DNA from: Fragilaria radians
Taxonomy: Eukaryota > Bacillariophyta > Fragilariophyceae > Fragilariales > Fragilariaceae
DNA length: 33,652 nucleotides
Assembly (NCBI GenBank): GCA_900642245.1
Contig: CAAAJI010000528.1
Location: 1 to 33,652 of the forward strand
Direction of reading: 5' to 3'
The notes beneath the pieces were generated by a model. The model was not told the origin of the DNA. It ran no database searches and worked only from the letters and a program-made list of their open reading frames with translations. This document shows, one piece after another, positions 15,385 to 23,215 of this stretch. The position numbers were made by a program, and so were the translations under genes. How positions within the stretch are numbered: the stretch's first letter is position 1; each line of letters begins with the position of its first letter.

Positions 15385-15978
15385 CCGCGCCATCTTCCGT
15401 ATCATTGGCGATCCTCGATCTCGGCTATGGCAATACCGAGTCCATTCGCCTCGCCTTTGCCCGGTTGGGGGCTGAGGCGGTGCTTGTGCGCGACGCGGAA
15501 GCAGCCGAGACGGCCGAGCGGCTAGTCCTGCCCGGTGTCGGTGCGGCCGGCTTTGCAATGGAGCGGCTCGCGGAGGCAGGGCTGGTCGATGCGCTGAAGC
15601 GCCGCACCAGGCCCCTGCTTGGCATCTGCCTCGGCATGCAAATGATGTTCGATCGCTCGGACGAAGGCGACACGCCGCTGCTCGGGCTGGTCTCCGGCCG
15701 GGTCCGTGCGCTCGACCCCGCCCCCGGCCTGCCCGTCCCGCACATGGGCTGGTACCCGGATCGAAGAGGCCAAGGGGGTCGGCCTCGCGGCGGGCGACCA
15801 TGTCTATTTCGCCCACGGTTTCGCTTGTGACGACGGCCCCGCCACTGCCGCGCGCGCGACCTATGGCCGGTCAATCCCCGCCGTGGTCCGCAAGGGCCAT
15901 CTGTGGGGCGCCCAATTCCATCCCGAGCGGTCGTCAGCGCCCGGCGCGGCCTTCCTCAAGGCGTTCCTCGACGCATGA
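15381..15978 (+). pseudogene. hisH: Imidazole glycerol phosphate synthase, glutamine amidotransferase subunit, frameshifted
   Basis: HisH supplies ammonia from glutamine to HisF. From GTG 15381 (overlapping the hisCB stop as GTGA) the frame shows LDLGYGNTESIR, LPGVGAAG, the nucleophile in GICLGMQ and VPHMGW. After 15752 it loses similarity. The +1 frame continues with IEEAKGVGL, GDHVYFAHGF and WGAQFHPERS (catalytic His and Glu), ending at 15976-15978. One extra base between 15750 and 15760 (probably T15753) explains the break; joined, the protein has ~198 residues, normal for HisH. As in hisG, full motif conservation on both sides suggests a sequence error or a very fresh mutation. The stop overlaps hisA (ATGA). 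Confidence 0.86.
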
Positions 15979-16703
15979 TCCTGCTTCCCGCCATCGACCT
16001 GATCGGCGGCCGCTGCGTGCGGCTCGCGCAGGGCGACTTTGCCCGCGAAACATCCTACTCCGACGATCCCGCCGCGGCACTTGCAAACTTCGCTGCGGGG
16101 GGAGCAGAGGAAGCGCACCTTGTGGACCTCGACGGCGCCCGTGCCGGTGAGCCGCGCCAGCACGATTTGTTCAAAACCCTCGCGGGCGCGACCGAACTCA
16201 AGCTTCAAGTGGCAGGCGGCTTTCGCACCGAAGCACATGTTGCCGCGGTGTTGGACGCAGGGGTCGAGCGGGTCGTCGTCGGCAGCCTCGCCTTGACCGA
16301 CCCTGCCGCTTTCCGCGCGATGCTCGACACGTTCGGGCCGGAACGCCTGACTCTCGCGCTCGACGTGCACCTCCAAGGCAACGAAGCGATGGTCGCGACC
16401 CATGGCTGGCAAGTTGGTTCGGGGCGGACGTTGAGCGACGTGCTCGAGCAGTTTCCCGCGGTGTGCCACCTGCTCGTCACCGACATCGCCCGCGACGGCA
16501 TGCTTGCCGGTCCCAATATTTCACTGATGACTACCATCCTCGCCGAGTTTCCGAACGTCGAACTGCAGGCCTCGGGCGGGGTTGCCCAACTCGCCGATCT
16601 CACCGCACTTGCCGCCACGGGGGCCGCCCGCTCCATCGTCGGCAAGGCAATCTGGGAACGCCGCTTCACCGTCGCGGAAGGGATCGCCAGTGCCCGCGGC
16701 TAG
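15975..16703 (+). CDS. hisA: Phosphoribosylformimino-5-aminoimidazole carboxamide ribotide isomerase
   Basis: This is a 242-residue TIM barrel that isomerises ProFAR to PRFAR. Catalytic Asp8 lies in LLPAIDLIGG, and the second catalytic Asp is in LLVTDIARDG. Phosphate-binding segments VAGGFRT and ASGGVAQL/IVGKAIWE are present. GWQVGSG and TDIARDGMLAGPN resemble gammaproteobacterial HisA. The start codon overlaps the hisH stop (ATGA). The 3' end overlaps hisF by 14 bp. Confidence 0.95.
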   Translation: MILLPAIDLIGGRCVRLAQGDFARETSYSDDPAAALANFAAGGAEEAHLVDLDGARAGEPRQHDLFKTLAGATELKLQVAGGFRTEAHVAAVLDAGVERVVVGSLALTDPAAFRAMLDTFGPERLTLALDVHLQGNEAMVATHGWQVGSGRTLSDVLEQFPAVCHLLVTDIARDGMLAGPNISLMTTILAEFPNVELQASGGVAQLADLTALAATGAARSIVGKAIWERRFTVAEGIASARG

Positions 16704-17457
16704 GATCATTCCCTGCCTCGACGTCGCCGACGGCCAAGTCGTCAAGGGCGTGCGCTTCCGCGATCACCGCGTGGTCGGCGACATTGTCGAATTGGCACTG
16801 CGCTATCGCGACGAAGGGGCCGACGAACTGGTGTTCTACGATATCACTGCAAGCGCCGATCGCCGTACCCTCGACCCATCCTGGGTCTCGCGAGTAGCGG
16901 CGGTGATCGATATTCCATTTTCCGTCGCCGGCGGCGTTCGCAGTGTCGAAATCGCGCATCAATTGCTGGCCGCCGGCGCCGACAAGGTAAGCATCAACTC
17001 ACCCGCGATCGAGCGTCCCGAATTGCTCTCCGAACTGGCCGACGCATTCGGCCGCCAGTGCGTCGTGCTGGGCATCGACTCGTTCCGCGCGCCCGATGGC
17101 CGCCTGACGGTGCGCCAGTATAGCGGACGCCCCGACGCAATGCGCGAAGCGAAGCTGGAGACCATTGACTGGGCGGTCCGTGGCGCCGATCTCGGCGCCG
17201 GTGAGATCGTGCTCAACTGCATGAATAACGACGGGGTGCGTGCCGGCTATGATCTGGCCCAGATCGAAGCGCTGGTGGCGGCGGTCGATGTGCCGGTGAT
17301 CGCCTCGGGCGGCGCCGGAACTCCAGCTCATTTTGTCGAGGCGTTTCGCGCCGGCGCAAGCGGCACACTCGCCGCTTCGATCTTCCACGACCGGATCGTT
17401 GAAATCGACGCGGTCAAGCAGGCGCTTGCCGCAGAAGGAATCGAGGTGCGCCGATGA
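16690..17457 (+). CDS. hisF: Imidazole glycerol phosphate synthase, cyclase subunit
   Basis: This is a 255-residue TIM barrel that closes the imidazole ring with ammonia from HisH. Catalytic Asp is in IIPCLDVADGQVVKG and the second Asp in GIDSFRAP. Phosphate-binding sites are AGGVRS and SGGAGTP. FYDITAS, SWVSRVAAVIDIPF, KVSINSPA and NNDGVRAGYDLAQ match enteric HisF closely. Start GTG 16690 sits inside the end of hisA; the longer upstream frame has no conserved residues. The stop overlaps hisIE (ATGA). Confidence 0.95.
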   Translation: MPAARIIPCLDVADGQVVKGVRFRDHRVVGDIVELALRYRDEGADELVFYDITASADRRTLDPSWVSRVAAVIDIPFSVAGGVRSVEIAHQLLAAGADKVSINSPAIERPELLSELADAFGRQCVVLGIDSFRAPDGRLTVRQYSGRPDAMREAKLETIDWAVRGADLGAGEIVLNCMNNDGVRAGYDLAQIEALVAAVDVPVIASGGAGTPAHFVEAFRAGASGTLAASIFHDRIVEIDAVKQALAAEGIEVRR

Positions 17458-18083
17458 TCGATCCAGACTCGCTCGACTGGGGCAAGATGGACGGCCTGGT
17501 CCCCGCCATCGCGCAGGATGCGGCAACCGGCGAAGTGCGGATGCTCGGCTATTGCAATCGCGCCGCGCTCGACGCGACCCTGACTGCGGGCCTGGTGACC
17601 TTCTTCAGTCGCTCGAAGGATGCCCTATGGGTCAAGGGCGAGACCAGCGGCAACCGGCTCGAACTGGTCGACGCCCGCGCCGATTGCGATGGGGACGCGA
17701 TCCTGTTCCTCGTCCGCCCGCTCGGACCGACCTGCCATATTGGCACGGACAGCTGCTTCGGCGCGGACGGCCCGCCCGGCGTCGGCTTCATCGCAACCCT
17801 CGGCCAGATCATATCGCAGCGCGCCGCCGCCGATCCGGCCGAAAGCTACACCGCGCGGTTGCTCGCCCAAGGGGTCAAACGGATCGCGCAAAAGGTTGGC
17901 GAAGAAGGTGTCGAGACCGCACTTGCCGCGGTCGCCGGGGACAAGGCCGAGGTCGAATCCGAGGCCGCCGATCTCCTCTATCATCTGCTTGTCCTGCTCG
18001 AAGCGTCGGGATCGTCGCTTGAGGCAGTTGTCGCCGAATTGCGCCGACGTCACGCACCAAGCAGCGCTACTGCCTCGGCATAA
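17454..18083 (+). CDS. hisIE: Bifunctional phosphoribosyl-AMP cyclohydrolase / phosphoribosyl-ATP pyrophosphatase
   Basis: This is a 209-residue fusion for steps two and three. HisI (~1-110) has MLGYCN, TFFSRSKDALWVKGETSGN, the metal-site ADCDGDAI and GPTCH-GTDSCF. HisE (~112-205) has SYTARLLAQGVKRIAQKVGEEGVETALAA and EAADLLYHLLVLL. The fused form and wording are enteric; most Alphaproteobacteria have separate hisI and hisE. It is the last plus-strand gene of the operon. Its 3' end overlaps the convergent hisN by 34 bp. Confidence 0.95.
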   Translation: MIDPDSLDWGKMDGLVPAIAQDAATGEVRMLGYCNRAALDATLTAGLVTFFSRSKDALWVKGETSGNRLELVDARADCDGDAILFLVRPLGPTCHIGTDSCFGADGPPGVGFIATLGQIISQRAAADPAESYTARLLAQGVKRIAQKVGEEGVETALAAVAGDKAEVESEAADLLYHLLVLLEASGSSLEAVVAELRRRHAPSSATASA

Positions 18084-18805
18084 AGCGCTTCGGTTGACGC
18101 AGCGACGACCCGGCCATCGGCGAAATCCGAACCGCCCTTCCAGTCGCCAAAATGCCCGCCGGCACTGCGCACCACCGCGACCAGTGCATCGATGTCGTGC
18201 GGCATCAATTTGTTCTCGATCACCAGGTCGAGATCGCCGGTCGCCACCCGCGCATAGGCCATTGCGTCCAGCCCGTAGCGAGCAACCTTCGCTGCGCCGC
18301 GAACTCGTGCAATCGCCTCCAGATCAGGCCCCTCGAACAGGAACGGGTCGGTAGTCGACCAGCGCGCGTCCGCCAGCGTCCGGCAGTTGCTCGCCGCGAC
18401 CGGCAGGCCGTTGCGCAACGTCCGGCCATCGACCGCGATGAGCCGCTCATCGATGGCCGGCAAGTCGATCATTCCAGCGACATGAACTCCCTCGTCGAGC
18501 AGTCCGACGAGCACGGCCCAGCTTGGTAGGCCGCACACCAGTGCCCGCGTGCCATCGACCGGGTCGAGACTCCAGCGCACCGTCGCGTCGCCGCGCGTCA
18601 TTCCATATTCCTCGCCGCAGATGCCGTGATCGGGGAAGGTTCGCTCGATTGCCCCGCGCATTGCCCGTTCTGCGGAGCGGTCGGCTTCGGTCACCGGGTC
18701 GTACCCGTCGGCGTCCTTGCTTTCGGCGATCAATCCGTTGGCCAACGCCACGGCAATCGCGTGCCGCGCCAGATCCGACAATCGCTCGAAGAATACCCGG
18801 TCCAT
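18050..18805 (-). CDS. hisN: Inositol-monophosphatase-family histidinol-phosphatase
   Basis: This is a 251-residue IMPase-fold phosphatase. Mg-binding motifs are DPVTEADRSAE (37-47), GEEYG (64-68) and SLDPVDGT (79-86), plus a C-terminal HDIDALV segment in place of the usual WD. The family includes inositol phosphatases and HisN-type histidinol-phosphate phosphatases. The HisN reading is preferred because the operon lacks any other phosphatase, HisB has no HAD domain here, and the gene abuts the end of hisIE, converging with 34 bp of overlap. Final proof of substrate needs assay. It may be expressed from the PP2C-side promoter or its own 106-bp upstream gap. Confidence 0.85.
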   Translation of the reverse strand: MDRVFFERLSDLARHAIAVALANGLIAESKDADGYDPVTEADRSAERAMRGAIERTFPDHGICGEEYGMTRGDATVRWSLDPVDGTRALVCGLPSWAVLVGLLDEGVHVAGMIDLPAIDERLIAVDGRTLRNGLPVAASNCRTLADARWSTTDPFLFEGPDLEAIARVRGAAKVARYGLDAMAYARVATGDLDLVIENKLMPHDIDALVAVVRSAGGHFGDWKGGSDFADGRVVAASTEALYAEAVALLGA

Positions 18806-18911
18806 CGCCGCTCAACAGCAGGAGCGGCTCCCGAAGGCAACGTCAATCTCCCGTCGCATCGATTGTCCAGCGCGAACGCCCGTCGAGCTGCGAACCCGAT
18901 AAAGCTAACCG

Positions 18912-19625
18912 TCAGATCACTTTGACGATGACGATCGTGACATTGTCCGGCGCACCGCGGGCCAGGACCGTTTCAATCAACGATTCAATCGCGTCCGCGG
19001 GCGGCCTCGACGTGAGTTCGGCGAGCAGTTCGCGGTCGTCGACCAGCCTTGTCAAACCGTCGCTAGCGAGAAGGAACGTGTCCCCTGCAACGGCGTCACC
19101 GCTGGCGGTCTCAACCCTGAGTTCCCCGGCGGCGCCGACGGCTCGGGTGATGACGCTGCCGTTGGGATGATCGCGTGCGTCCTCAGGCGTCAGCATTCCT
19201 GCGTCGACGAGCTCCTGGACCAGACTGTGGTCGCGCGTCAGCATGGCGATCTGGCCGGCGCGGACGCGATAGGCGCGGCTGTCTCCCGCCCAGAAGCAGC
19301 GATACTGCCCGCTCGCCATCGCGAGCCCGACGACCGTGCTGCCGATGGTGCGCTGGCGACCGTCCGACCCGGCCAGGACGATCAGCTCATGATTGATGCG
19401 TTGCAGCGCGTCGATGGCCCCTTCGACCAGTGGATCCAGACCATAGACGATGGGAAGACCAAGCAGCGCATCGGTTACCATGGTGCTCGCCACGTCCCCG
19501 GCATCATGCCCGCCCATCCCGTCGGCGACCGCCCACAGCCCGCGGTCGGTCCGGACCAGCATGCTGTCCTCATTCACCTTTCGGCGCAGGCCGACATGAG
19601 TTCCGCTGACGCATTCGTAGGCCAT
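18912..19625 (-). CDS. PP2C-family (PPM) protein Ser/Thr phosphatase
   Basis: This is a 237-residue single-domain metal-dependent phosphatase. Signature segments are VNEDS (18-22), VADGMGGHDAGD (33-44), GSTVVG, FWAGDSRAYR, TRDHS, LLASDGLTRLVDD and GAPDNVTIV, so all metal-binding Asp residues are present. No signal or membrane segment was seen, so it is cytoplasmic. It is divergent from the kinase gene (about 100 bp between them) and shares a CtrA-like box with it. It most likely reverses phosphorylation by that kinase, as in PpkA/PppA or PknB/Stp pairs. Confidence 0.93.
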   Translation of the reverse strand: MAYECVSGTHVGLRRKVNEDSMLVRTDRGLWAVADGMGGHDAGDVASTMVTDALLGLPIVYGLDPLVEGAIDALQRINHELIVLAGSDGRQRTIGSTVVGLAMASGQYRCFWAGDSRAYRVRAGQIAMLTRDHSLVQELVDAGMLTPEDARDHPNGSVITRAVGAAGELRVETASGDAVAGDTFLLASDGLTRLVDDRELLAELTSRPPADAIESLIETVLARGAPDNVTIVIVKVI

Positions 19626-19683
19626 TGCCTGCCCCCCCGCTCGTATTTCGAACGGCCGAGCCTAGCAATTGCCGACGGTTCAT

Positions 19684-19706
19684 GCGATTAACTTTTTCTT
19701 AATCGC
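19684..19706. promoter_or_regulatory. CtrA-like box (TTAA-N7-TTAA) in a perfect palindrome, between PP2C and kinase genes
   Basis: GCGATTAA (19684-19691) and TTAATCGC (19699-19706) are a perfect 8-bp inverted repeat around CTTTTTC. Inside it TTAA (19688-19691), seven bases, TTAA (19699-19702) matches the full consensus of the alphaproteobacterial response regulator CtrA. It lies 58 bp upstream of the PP2C start and 23 bp upstream of the kinase TTG. Close to the kinase start it could repress the kinase and activate the phosphatase gene. Confidence 0.6.
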
Positions 19707-19729
19707 GGATGGTCGGGGGAAGATCGGCG

Positions 19730-21994
19730 TTGAGCAAGGCTTATAGCAACAAGGCACTGCCGGCCGGGACGGTCGTGCGTGAATGGCGGCTCGAGGAGGT
19801 GCTCGGGGTCGGGGGCTTCGGCATCGTTTATCGGGGGCGCGGCATCTACTTCGGCGAACTGGTTGCGATCAAAGAATATTTCCCAAGTTCGATCAGCGAG
19901 CGCGATGCGGAAGACACGGTCGTTCCGATCGGATCGGACGTTGAGGAAGTCCATGCACTAGGGCTGAAGAAATTCGTCGAAGAAGCCAAGCTGCTGTGGA
20001 ACCTGTCGACGCCGACCAGGCATCCCAACATCGTTAGCGTGCGCAGCTTGTTCGAGATTCACGGAACCGCCTACATGGTGATGGATTTCGAGGACGGCGT
20101 CTCGCTGTCGAAGTTGCTCAAGGAGGGCCGGCACTTCAACGAGCGAAGCCTGTGGAACATCGTCCAGCCAATCGCCGAGGGGCTGGACCGCGCGCACCGG
20201 GTTGGCGTGCTCCACCGCGACATCAAGCCGCCGAACATCCTGATCACCGAAGATAGCCGGCCGGTCCTGATCGATTTCGGCTCGGCCCGGTTCGAGGCGG
20301 CCGAGGCGACCAGCACCACGGTGACGTTCCACACCCCGCCCTACGCGGCGGTCGAGCAATATGTGAAGACCTATCCGCAAGGGCCCTGGACCGACATTTA
20401 TGCGCTGGGGGTGGTGCTTTATGAATGCGTCACCGGCGAGAAACCGCCTGAAGTGCTCGAGCGACTGCATGGAGGATTGGGCAAGCCGCTCGCGGAAGGC
20501 AATTGGCCGGGGTTCGGCACACGTTTCCTCCAGGCGATCGATGCCGCCATGACGATCCACCCGACCGAACGGCCGCAATCGATCCGCGAATGGCTTGCTT
20601 TGTTCGGGAAAAAGGCCGGCGACTCGGATGTGAGCCCCGATGAAGACGAGCCAACCCGTTTCTTCGCGCATGAGGTCGCCGCGCAGGAGATCATGCCGGT
20701 CGCCCCGCCCGCGCCCGGGTTCAACCCTAAAGAACCGCTTGAAACGCCGGTCCCGACCGACCCGCGCGAAGTGGAATTCAAGCGTGCCGGGGAGGAAACG
20801 CAGAGCGCGAAGAAAAAGAAGGGGGATGCTGCAACAGGCAGCGTTGCCAAGCCCGCCAAGGACGAGCCCAGATCGCCTGCCGACGCGGGTGCCGCGCCCA
20901 GGCGGCCAGCCACGGCGCCCGAGAAAGCGAATGGAGGAGGGCGCGGCGACACCCGGGAGTTTTCGCGCGACTGGCTGAAGAAGCCGAAAGCCAAAGTGCT
21001 CGTCGGTGCAGCCGCCGCCTTGGTGGTCGTTGCGGCCGGTGCGATCATGATCGGCCAGGGAGGATCGGACAGCACAAGCGGCGCCGGTGAGAACCTGGCC
21101 ATTGCCGGCCCCGCACCCGTCGCTATTTCGGACGTCCGCGAGCTGGCTCCCGCCCAACGCGCGTTGGCCGCAGAAGCGCGCAATGCTGGCGCATCCGCGA
21201 CGGCGGTCGATGCTCTCCTCGCCGCCAGTGAGCAACTCGACGAACAGTCAGCAGGCTTGCAGGACCTGCTCGACGACCCGGCGAAAGCCAGCGATGCCGC
21301 CGCGCGCACGGAGGAGATAAAGACCGCTGCCATCGCGGCCAATGTCGCATTCGCCAATGCCTTGCTGCGCGACGCTGAAGCGCAGGCAGCCAGCGTCTCG
21401 CCCGGCGTCCGGGCGGCAAGCGGCGCGCGGCTGAATGGCGCGCTCACGAACCTCCGTTCCTCGGTCCAGGCAGCCGCCAATGCCACAGACCCTGCCCGGT
21501 CGCTCGGCGCTGCCCGCGACGCCCTCGCCAAGTCGCAGCTGTTTGCCTACAGCCTGCAGGCCGCAAATGCATACGAGCAGGCCGCGAGCAGACGCGCCTC
21601 CAATGAAGCATTGCCACCGCCGCCGAGCAGGACTGCGACCAGAGTGGCTCCTGCCCTGCCCATCAGCAACATGGTGGCTGCCCCGGCGCAAACGCCGGCC
21701 GCGAGCGAGGCGCAAGGACTTTCCCCGGCCAAAGTGGCGCAATTCAATGCCATCATCGACGGTGCGCGGGCTATGGCGAGACAGGTGATCCAGATGGGCT
21801 CGGGGGCCAGTGCATCCCCGACGCGCAAGGCCAACGCGCAATTGGCCAAGAATTACGACAAGTCGCTCGCGACGCTGAAGGATAGCGGACGAGGCGCGAG
21901 GACCGATCGCGAGGTCGACCCGCTGATCAAGCAGGCCAACCAGACACGGGCTTACATCGTGTTTCTCAACAAGCAGTCGTCTCAGTCGCAATAA
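19730..21994 (+). CDS. Transmembrane Ser/Thr protein kinase
   Basis: This is a 754-residue protein. The kinase domain (~15-285) has GVGGFGIVY (P-loop), Lys48 in VAIKEYFP, HRDIKPPNIL, DFGSAR, PPYAAVEQY and DIYALGVVLYE, so it looks catalytically complete. A Pro/Ala/charged linker (~300-415) leads to one membrane helix (VLVGAAAALVVVAAGAIMIG, ~424-443). The last ~310 residues are Ala-rich, probably helical and periplasmic, with no recognised sensor domain. TTG 19730 is chosen because GGGGGA lies nine bases upstream and kinase relatives begin nearby; in-frame ATG 19709 has no ribosome site. It faces the PP2C gene divergently and the TIR-FHA gene convergently (16-bp gap); FHA proteins are classic partners of such kinases. 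Confidence 0.93.
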   Translation: MSKAYSNKALPAGTVVREWRLEEVLGVGGFGIVYRGRGIYFGELVAIKEYFPSSISERDAEDTVVPIGSDVEEVHALGLKKFVEEAKLLWNLSTPTRHPNIVSVRSLFEIHGTAYMVMDFEDGVSLSKLLKEGRHFNERSLWNIVQPIAEGLDRAHRVGVLHRDIKPPNILITEDSRPVLIDFGSARFEAAEATSTTVTFHTPPYAAVEQYVKTYPQGPWTDIYALGVVLYECVTGEKPPEVLERLHGGLGKPLAEGNWPGFGTRFLQAIDAAMTIHPTERPQSIREWLALFGKKAGDSDVSPDEDEPTRFFAHEVAAQEIMPVAPPAPGFNPKEPLETPVPTDPREVEFKRAGEETQSAKKKKGDAATGSVAKPAKDEPRSPADAGAAPRRPATAPEKANGGGRGDTREFSRDWLKKPKAKVLVGAAAALVVVAAGAIMIGQGGSDSTSGAGENLAIAGPAPVAISDVRELAPAQRALAAEARNAGASATAVDALLAASEQLDEQSAGLQDLLDDPAKASDAAARTEEIKTAAIAANVAFANALLRDAEAQAASVSPGVRAASGARLNGALTNLRSSVQAAANATDPARSLGAARDALAKSQLFAYSLQAANAYEQAASRRASNEALPPPPSRTATRVAPALPISNMVAAPAQTPAASEAQGLSPAKVAQFNAIIDGARAMARQVIQMGSGASASPTRKANAQLAKNYDKSLATLKDSGRGARTDREVDPLIKQANQTRAYIVFLNKQSSQSQ

Positions 21995-22010
21995 GCGAAC
22001 GTCGATCAGT

Positions 22011-23000
22011 TCAGGAAGATTTCGCCAGTCGCGTCTCGCGCGGATTGGCCCGGTGGGTGAAAGTCGGCGGCTCGCTCGACCGCTGCATTTCCGCCGCCGT
22101 TCGGACTTCATGTTCGAACGACACATTTCCTACCCGCAGGACCGCGCCGATCGCCAGCGGAATGGCCCGTCCGATCCGCTTGTTGTCGATGTAGGTGCCG
22201 TTGGTGGAATTCAAATCGGAGACGACAAGCTGATCGTCGACCAACTCGACCAGGCAATGCGCGCGTGAAACCCCCGAGCCGGCGACGATGATGTCGGCCG
22301 GCGCGGTGCGGCCGATCCTCAGTCCGGACGGACCAACGACGAACCTGGTTTCCGGCACTTCCCCGTCGAGCCGCTGGAGGCAATGGACCTTGGCGCTCTC
22401 GGTCAGCCGAATGTCATCGGGCCGTTTGTAAAACTGCGTCTGTTCGTCGTCGAGATGAACCGGCTTGAGTAGTTCGGACCCGCGGATATTGCTGAGGCGC
22501 AAAGGTGCGAATTTCGCTTCGCCGGCACTGGTTTGCGGGGGGCTGGCAGGTGAACTGAAGGGGGCCGGCGCCGGCGCCGGTTGGGCCGAAGCCTTGTCCT
22601 TGCCTCTTTCCACCACGCGACGCAGGTCCTCGACCAGGGTCCGCCACTCGATATCGGACGTGTCCCCGGTCCACCTGGAAAGATCCGCGGTATGGGTCAG
22701 TTCGAAGATGATGGGCCGGTCACAAGCTTCGATGATGGCCGGTACCAGCTTGTCACGTCGGTCGGCCAGGGTAGCCTCGGCGCGCACCCAGCGCGAGGCC
22801 ACCGAACGAGGCGACCATAAGACGACCACAGCCTTGGCCCCCCTCAGTTCCTTTTCGATTACCTCGTCGAATGTTTCGCCGGAACGCAGCGCTGCATCCC
22901 ACCACACGTTGAAGCCCTCCTTGATGAAGGATTCAGCGATATGACGGGCGGCAGCCCGGTCTTCTCGACTGTACGAGAGAAAGACTTCAGTATCGGACAC
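22011..23000 (-). CDS. TIR-FHA two-domain protein
   Basis: This is a 329-residue protein. Residues ~5-95 are a TIR domain (VFLSYSREDRAAARHI, GFNVWWDAALRSGETF, VVVLWSPRSVASRWVRAEA). Glu75 is at the position of the catalytic Glu of NAD-cleaving TIRs. A Pro/Ala linker (~135-165) follows. Residues ~205-298 are an FHA domain with RIGR (228-231), SRAH (245-248) and DLNSTNGTYID (262-272), the phosphothreonine-binding residues. Start is GTG 23000 with GGGA upstream. It should bind a phospho-Thr made by the neighbouring kinase. Whether the TIR part cleaves NAD or is only an interaction module cannot be told from sequence. A CtrA-like pair of TTAA sites lies ~115 bp upstream. Confidence 0.92.
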   Translation of the reverse strand: MSDTEVFLSYSREDRAAARHIAESFIKEGFNVWWDAALRSGETFDEVIEKELRGAKAVVVLWSPRSVASRWVRAEATLADRRDKLVPAIIEACDRPIIFELTHTADLSRWTGDTSDIEWRTLVEDLRRVVERGKDKASAQPAPAPAPFSSPASPPQTSAGEAKFAPLRLSNIRGSELLKPVHLDDEQTQFYKRPDDIRLTESAKVHCLQRLDGEVPETRFVVGPSGLRIGRTAPADIIVAGSGVSRAHCLVELVDDQLVVSDLNSTNGTYIDNKRIGRAIPLAIGAVLRVGNVSFEHEVRTAAEMQRSSEPPTFTHRANPRETRLAKSS

Positions 23001-23115
23001 GTATGTTCCCAGCCAGGTCGAGCAACTACATTACCGGTCCGCGAGGATGCTTTGCTGGTCACGCCGACCAGACACACCCAGACCGGCGACTCGAACACGC
23101 AAGGTTTATTCTCTG

Positions 23116-23129
23116 TTAACCAGCATTAA
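23116..23129 (-). promoter_or_regulatory. CtrA-like half-site pair (TTAA-N6-TTAA) upstream of TIR-FHA
   Basis: GTTAACC at 23115-23121 and TTAA at 23126-23129 form two TTAA cores with six bases between them, one fewer than the CtrA consensus. It lies in the 215-bp gap between the cyclase stop and the TIR-FHA start. The rest of that gap holds only a GGCCGATAAGCCGATCGG imperfect repeat (about 23190-23208) and no gene. Confidence 0.4.
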
Positions 23130-23215
23130 AAGTCGAGGCTTTCCTAGATTCTTGGGGTGCGTGGGGTCGGCGATGTCCGCTTTTGGCACGGCCGATAAGC
23201 CGATCGGACCTCGGC

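Noticed and set aside
18912..23000. Type VI secretion regulatory module (PpkA/PppA/Fha)
   Set aside because: The phosphatase, kinase and FHA trio fits, but no Tss structural, effector or VgrG gene is within the window, and the FHA protein carries a TIR domain. It stays possible only if T6SS genes lie elsewhere.
23160..23215. Small gene or RNA in the gap between cyclase and TIR-FHA genes
   Set aside because: Open frames there are short, without a ribosome site or recognisable protein. The segment looks like promoter DNA plus a common dispersed repeat.
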